Origin: Catenuloplanes indicus
GTDB taxonomy: Bacteria > Actinomycetota > Actinomycetes > Mycobacteriales > Micromonosporaceae
Direction: 5' to 3'
Assembly (NCBI RefSeq): GCF_030813715.1
Contig: NZ_JAUSUZ010000001.1
Span: 1-64,000, forward strand
Length of the DNA: 64,000 nt
Shown here: positions 62,201-64,000 of the stretch, one piece after another
Numbering within the stretch: position 1 is the first letter of the stretch
How the letters are laid out: the number at the start of each line of letters is the position of its first letter
Notes under the pieces: generated by a model
What the model saw: only the letters and a program-made list of their open reading frames with translations
Databases searched by the model: none
Told to the model about the DNA's origin: nothing
Translations under genes and position numbers: made by a program

Positions 62201-64000
62201 ATGGCGGATATCGCGCCCACCCGGATCAGGCCCGCCGAGACCGCCGCGCCACCCGCGGTCAGCGTCGTGGTGCCGACCCGCAACGAGGCCGGCAACGTCC
62301 GGCCGCTGGTCGACCGGCTGCGCGCCGCGTTCGGCAGCACACCCACGGAGATCGTCTTCGTGGACGACAGCGACGACGACACCCCGGCCGCGATCGCCGG
62401 GACCGGTGCGCGCCTGGTGCACCGGCCGGCCGGGCAGCGCGCCGGCGGGCTCGGCGGCGCGGTCGTCGCCGGGTTCCGCGCCGCCACCGCGCCCTGGGTG
62501 GTGGTGATGGACGGCGACCTGCAGCACCCGCCGGAGACCGTGCCGGACCTGCTCGCGGCCGGGGAGGTGGACAACGCGGACGCGGTCGTCGCCAGCCGCT
62601 ACCGGGGCGCGGGCAGCGCGGGCGGGCTCTCCGGCCGGTTCCGGCGGCTCGTCTCACGGGCCACCGGCGCGCTGGCCAAGCTGGTCTTCCCGCTGCGGCT
62701 GCGCGGCGTCACGGACCCGATGAGCGGGTTCTTCGCGGTCCGCCGCGACGCGGTGCCACCGGACGCGCTGCGCCCGGACGGCTACAAGATCCTGCTGGAG
62801 GTGCTGGTCCGCGGCCGGATCGGCCGGGTCGTCGAGGTGCCGTACACGTTCCGGTCCCGGCTGGCCGGCGAGAGCAAGGCGTCGCTGCGCGAGGGCCTGC
62901 GGTTCGGCCGGCACCTGCTCACGCTGCGGCTGTCCCGGCCGCGGATCGCCGGGTTCGCGCTGGCCGGCGCGTCCGGGATCGCGGTCAACTCGGGCGCGCT
63001 GTGGCTGTTCGCGCTCGGCCTGCCGTACCTGGTCGCGGCCGTGCTCGCGGTGCAGGTCGCGATCGGCTGGAACTTCCTGATCATCGACCGGCTGGTGATG
63101 CCGCCCGGCCGGCGGACCCGGCTGCGCCGCTTCGGCCGGTTCCTGCTGCTCAACAACACGCTCACGCCGATCCACGTCGGGTTGCTGTACGCCATGGTCA
63201 CCTACGGCGGGCTGCACTACCTGGCCGCCAACGCGATCGCGATCATGGTCGTGTTCGCGGTGCGCTACCTGGCCACCAGCCGCTGGGTCTACGGCGAGGT
63301 CGCGATGCCCGGCATGCGCGGCGTGGCCGGGGCCGTGCGGCGGGCCGCGCTGACCCGGCTGCTGCTGGCGTTCACGCTGACCACGGTCGCGTTCCCGGCG
63401 CTGGCCGGCTCGGTGTGGGACGCGCTGTGGGAGCGCGGCGGCACCGTGCCGCTGCTGATCCCGCTCGTGGCCGCGTCCGCGCTGGTGGCGGCGCGGCTGC
63501 GGCCGTCGTCGCGGGAACCGGACGTGCACGACCGGCAGGTGGACGGGCTGCTCGCGGCCGCGCTGCTGGTCTGCGCGGGCACACTGGTGCTGGTCACGCC
63601 GGAGCTGACGCTGGTCGCGGGCGTGGCGTTCCAGGCCGGCGCCGCGATCCTGCTGCTCGGTACGCGGGCCACCGCACGGCTGCGCTGGGTGATGCTGTTG
63701 CCGCTGGTCGCCGCGATCCCGACCCCCGGCGTGGTACGGCCGGGAGCGCTGGTCCCGCTGCTCGGTGCGGTGCTGTGCGTGACGGTGTGTGCCGGTGTCC
63801 TCGGTGTGCGGCGGGCCGGGCGGTCGTTCGTACCCTCGTTGCTGTCCTTGATCGTGGTTGCTCTTCTGCCCGCGCTGCTGGGCCGGATGCTGGACGCCGT
63901 GCCGCCACCCGGCGTGACGGATGTGCTGCTCGCCGTCATGGTCGCGTTCTGGGCCGTGCGGTGGGGACGTGCGGAAACGCCCGCGATCGCGCGGCAGTAC
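62201..64000 (+). CDS. GT2 glycosyltransferase-GtrA fusion, 3' end outside window
   Basis: ATG 62201 follows GGGAGGACAC and the frame is open for all 600 visible codons. Residues about 18-240 are a DPM1-type GT2 domain (VSVVVPTRNEAGNVRPLVD, VFVDDSDDDTPAAI, VVVMDGDLQHPPETVPDL, MSGFFAVRRDAV). Residues about 245-365 form a four-helix GtrA domain (GFALAGASGIAVNSGALWLF). At least six more membrane segments follow to the edge. It should transfer a sugar from a nucleotide donor to polyprenyl phosphate for cell-surface glycans or protein mannosylation. It lies 19 bp after the PA14 protein gene and may be co-transcribed. Confidence 0.88.
   Translation, partial: MADIAPTRIRPAETAAPPAVSVVVPTRNEAGNVRPLVDRLRAAFGSTPTEIVFVDDSDDDTPAAIAGTGARLVHRPAGQRAGGLGGAVVAGFRAATAPWVVVMDGDLQHPPETVPDLLAAGEVDNADAVVASRYRGAGSAGGLSGRFRRLVSRATGALAKLVFPLRLRGVTDPMSGFFAVRRDAVPPDALRPDGYKILLEVLVRGRIGRVVEVPYTFRSRLAGESKASLREGLRFGRHLLTLRLSRPRIAGFALAGASGIAVNSGALWLFALGLPYLVAAVLAVQVAIGWNFLIIDRLVMPPGRRTRLRRFGRFLLLNNTLTPIHVGLLYAMVTYGGLHYLAANAIAIMVVFAVRYLATSRWVYGEVAMPGMRGVAGAVRRAALTRLLLAFTLTTVAFPALAGSVWDALWERGGTVPLLIPLVAASALVAARLRPSSREPDVHDRQVDGLLAAALLVCAGTLVLVTPELTLVAGVAFQAGAAILLLGTRATARLRWVMLLPLVAAIPTPGVVRPGALVPLLGAVLCVTVCAGVLGVRRAGRSFVPSLLSLIVVALLPALLGRMLDAVPPPGVTDVLLAVMVAFWAVRWGRAETPAIARQY

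Noticed and set aside
58585-62574. A 1329-codon minus open frame antisense to the PQQ dehydrogenase gene
   Set aside because: It has arginine/valine/alanine-rich composition without domains, whereas the plus frame has clear enzyme and PA14 domains. It is a by-product of high GC content.
1-64000. CRISPR arrays
   Set aside because: No set of regularly spaced identical repeats of 23-40 bp with unique spacers was seen. The TTGGTAGGCCT array has repeats too short and lies within a gene.
1-64000. tRNA or rRNA genes, including a tRNA attachment site
   Set aside because: No cloverleaf or rRNA-like segment was recognised by eye; the integration site lies in a protein-coding gene.

Overview
The window is very GC-rich, with ATG/GTG starts, strong G/C third-position bias and gene families (nickel superoxide dismutase, ECF42 sigma factor with its DGPF partner, secreted GH43/CBM42 enzyme) that point to a filamentous actinobacterium, most likely Micromonosporaceae (Actinoplanes or Catenuloplanes type). 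This placement comes from gene content, not from a database search.

Positions 1 to about 38,900 are the right-hand part of an integrated mobile element whose left end lies outside the window. It carries a large serine integrase (37377-38852, minus), a TTG-started excisionase-like HTH protein (19777-19953), an SF3/D5-type replicative helicase (20303-21781), a winged-helix initiator-like protein with iteron-like repeats inside its gene (955-2160), a Bro-N/KilAC antirepressor (30767-31624), an ATP-dependent DNA ligase (28346-29362), an HD phosphohydrolase, a SLOG protein, a HAD phosphatase, three GntR/UTRA-type regulators and roughly 80 very small genes joined by ATGA, GTGA or TGATG overlaps. 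The content looks like the early/right arm of a temperate actinophage or a phage-plasmid. No terminase, portal, capsid, tail, relaxase or FtsK/TraB gene is visible, so the class of element cannot be fixed from this window.

Layout of the element: minus regulators and replication genes (1-3688); a plus array of tiny genes (3908-11666) broken up by hairpin plus Shine-Dalgarno modules; a minus array with the same design (11729-15138); a plus cluster with an Aca2/YdiL-like regulator behind a small acidic protein, resembling an anti-CRISPR operon (15383-18070); a minus membrane protein and an HTH protein (18121-19634); a long plus operon starting with Xis and helicase (19777-27351) and containing, just after the helicase gene, a 23-bp inverted repeat that may be an origin; the ligase, antirepressor and more small genes (27812-35564); and a control and integration end (35587-38852).

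The integrase has inserted the element inside a DUF4331-family gene, whose 3' part resumes at about 38901. That gene heads a chromosomal run of DUF4331, TPR protein and NicO-type nickel/cobalt exporter (38901-42962), which faces a nickel superoxide dismutase gene (sodN) coupled to a flavin reductase. The rest is host chromosome: Tat-exported amine oxidase, an SDR lacking a start codon, a YciI/DGPF-ECF42 operon with a matching promoter, a GH43-CBM42 secreted arabinosidase-like enzyme, an EAL-HDOD signalling protein, a HAD protein paralogous to the one on the element, an SDR/TetR divergent pair, a saccharopine-dehydrogenase-like protein, a second TetR regulator, an Fes-like esterase, a 1157-residue PQQ sugar dehydrogenase-PKD-PA14 protein and a truncated GT2-GtrA glycosyltransferase.
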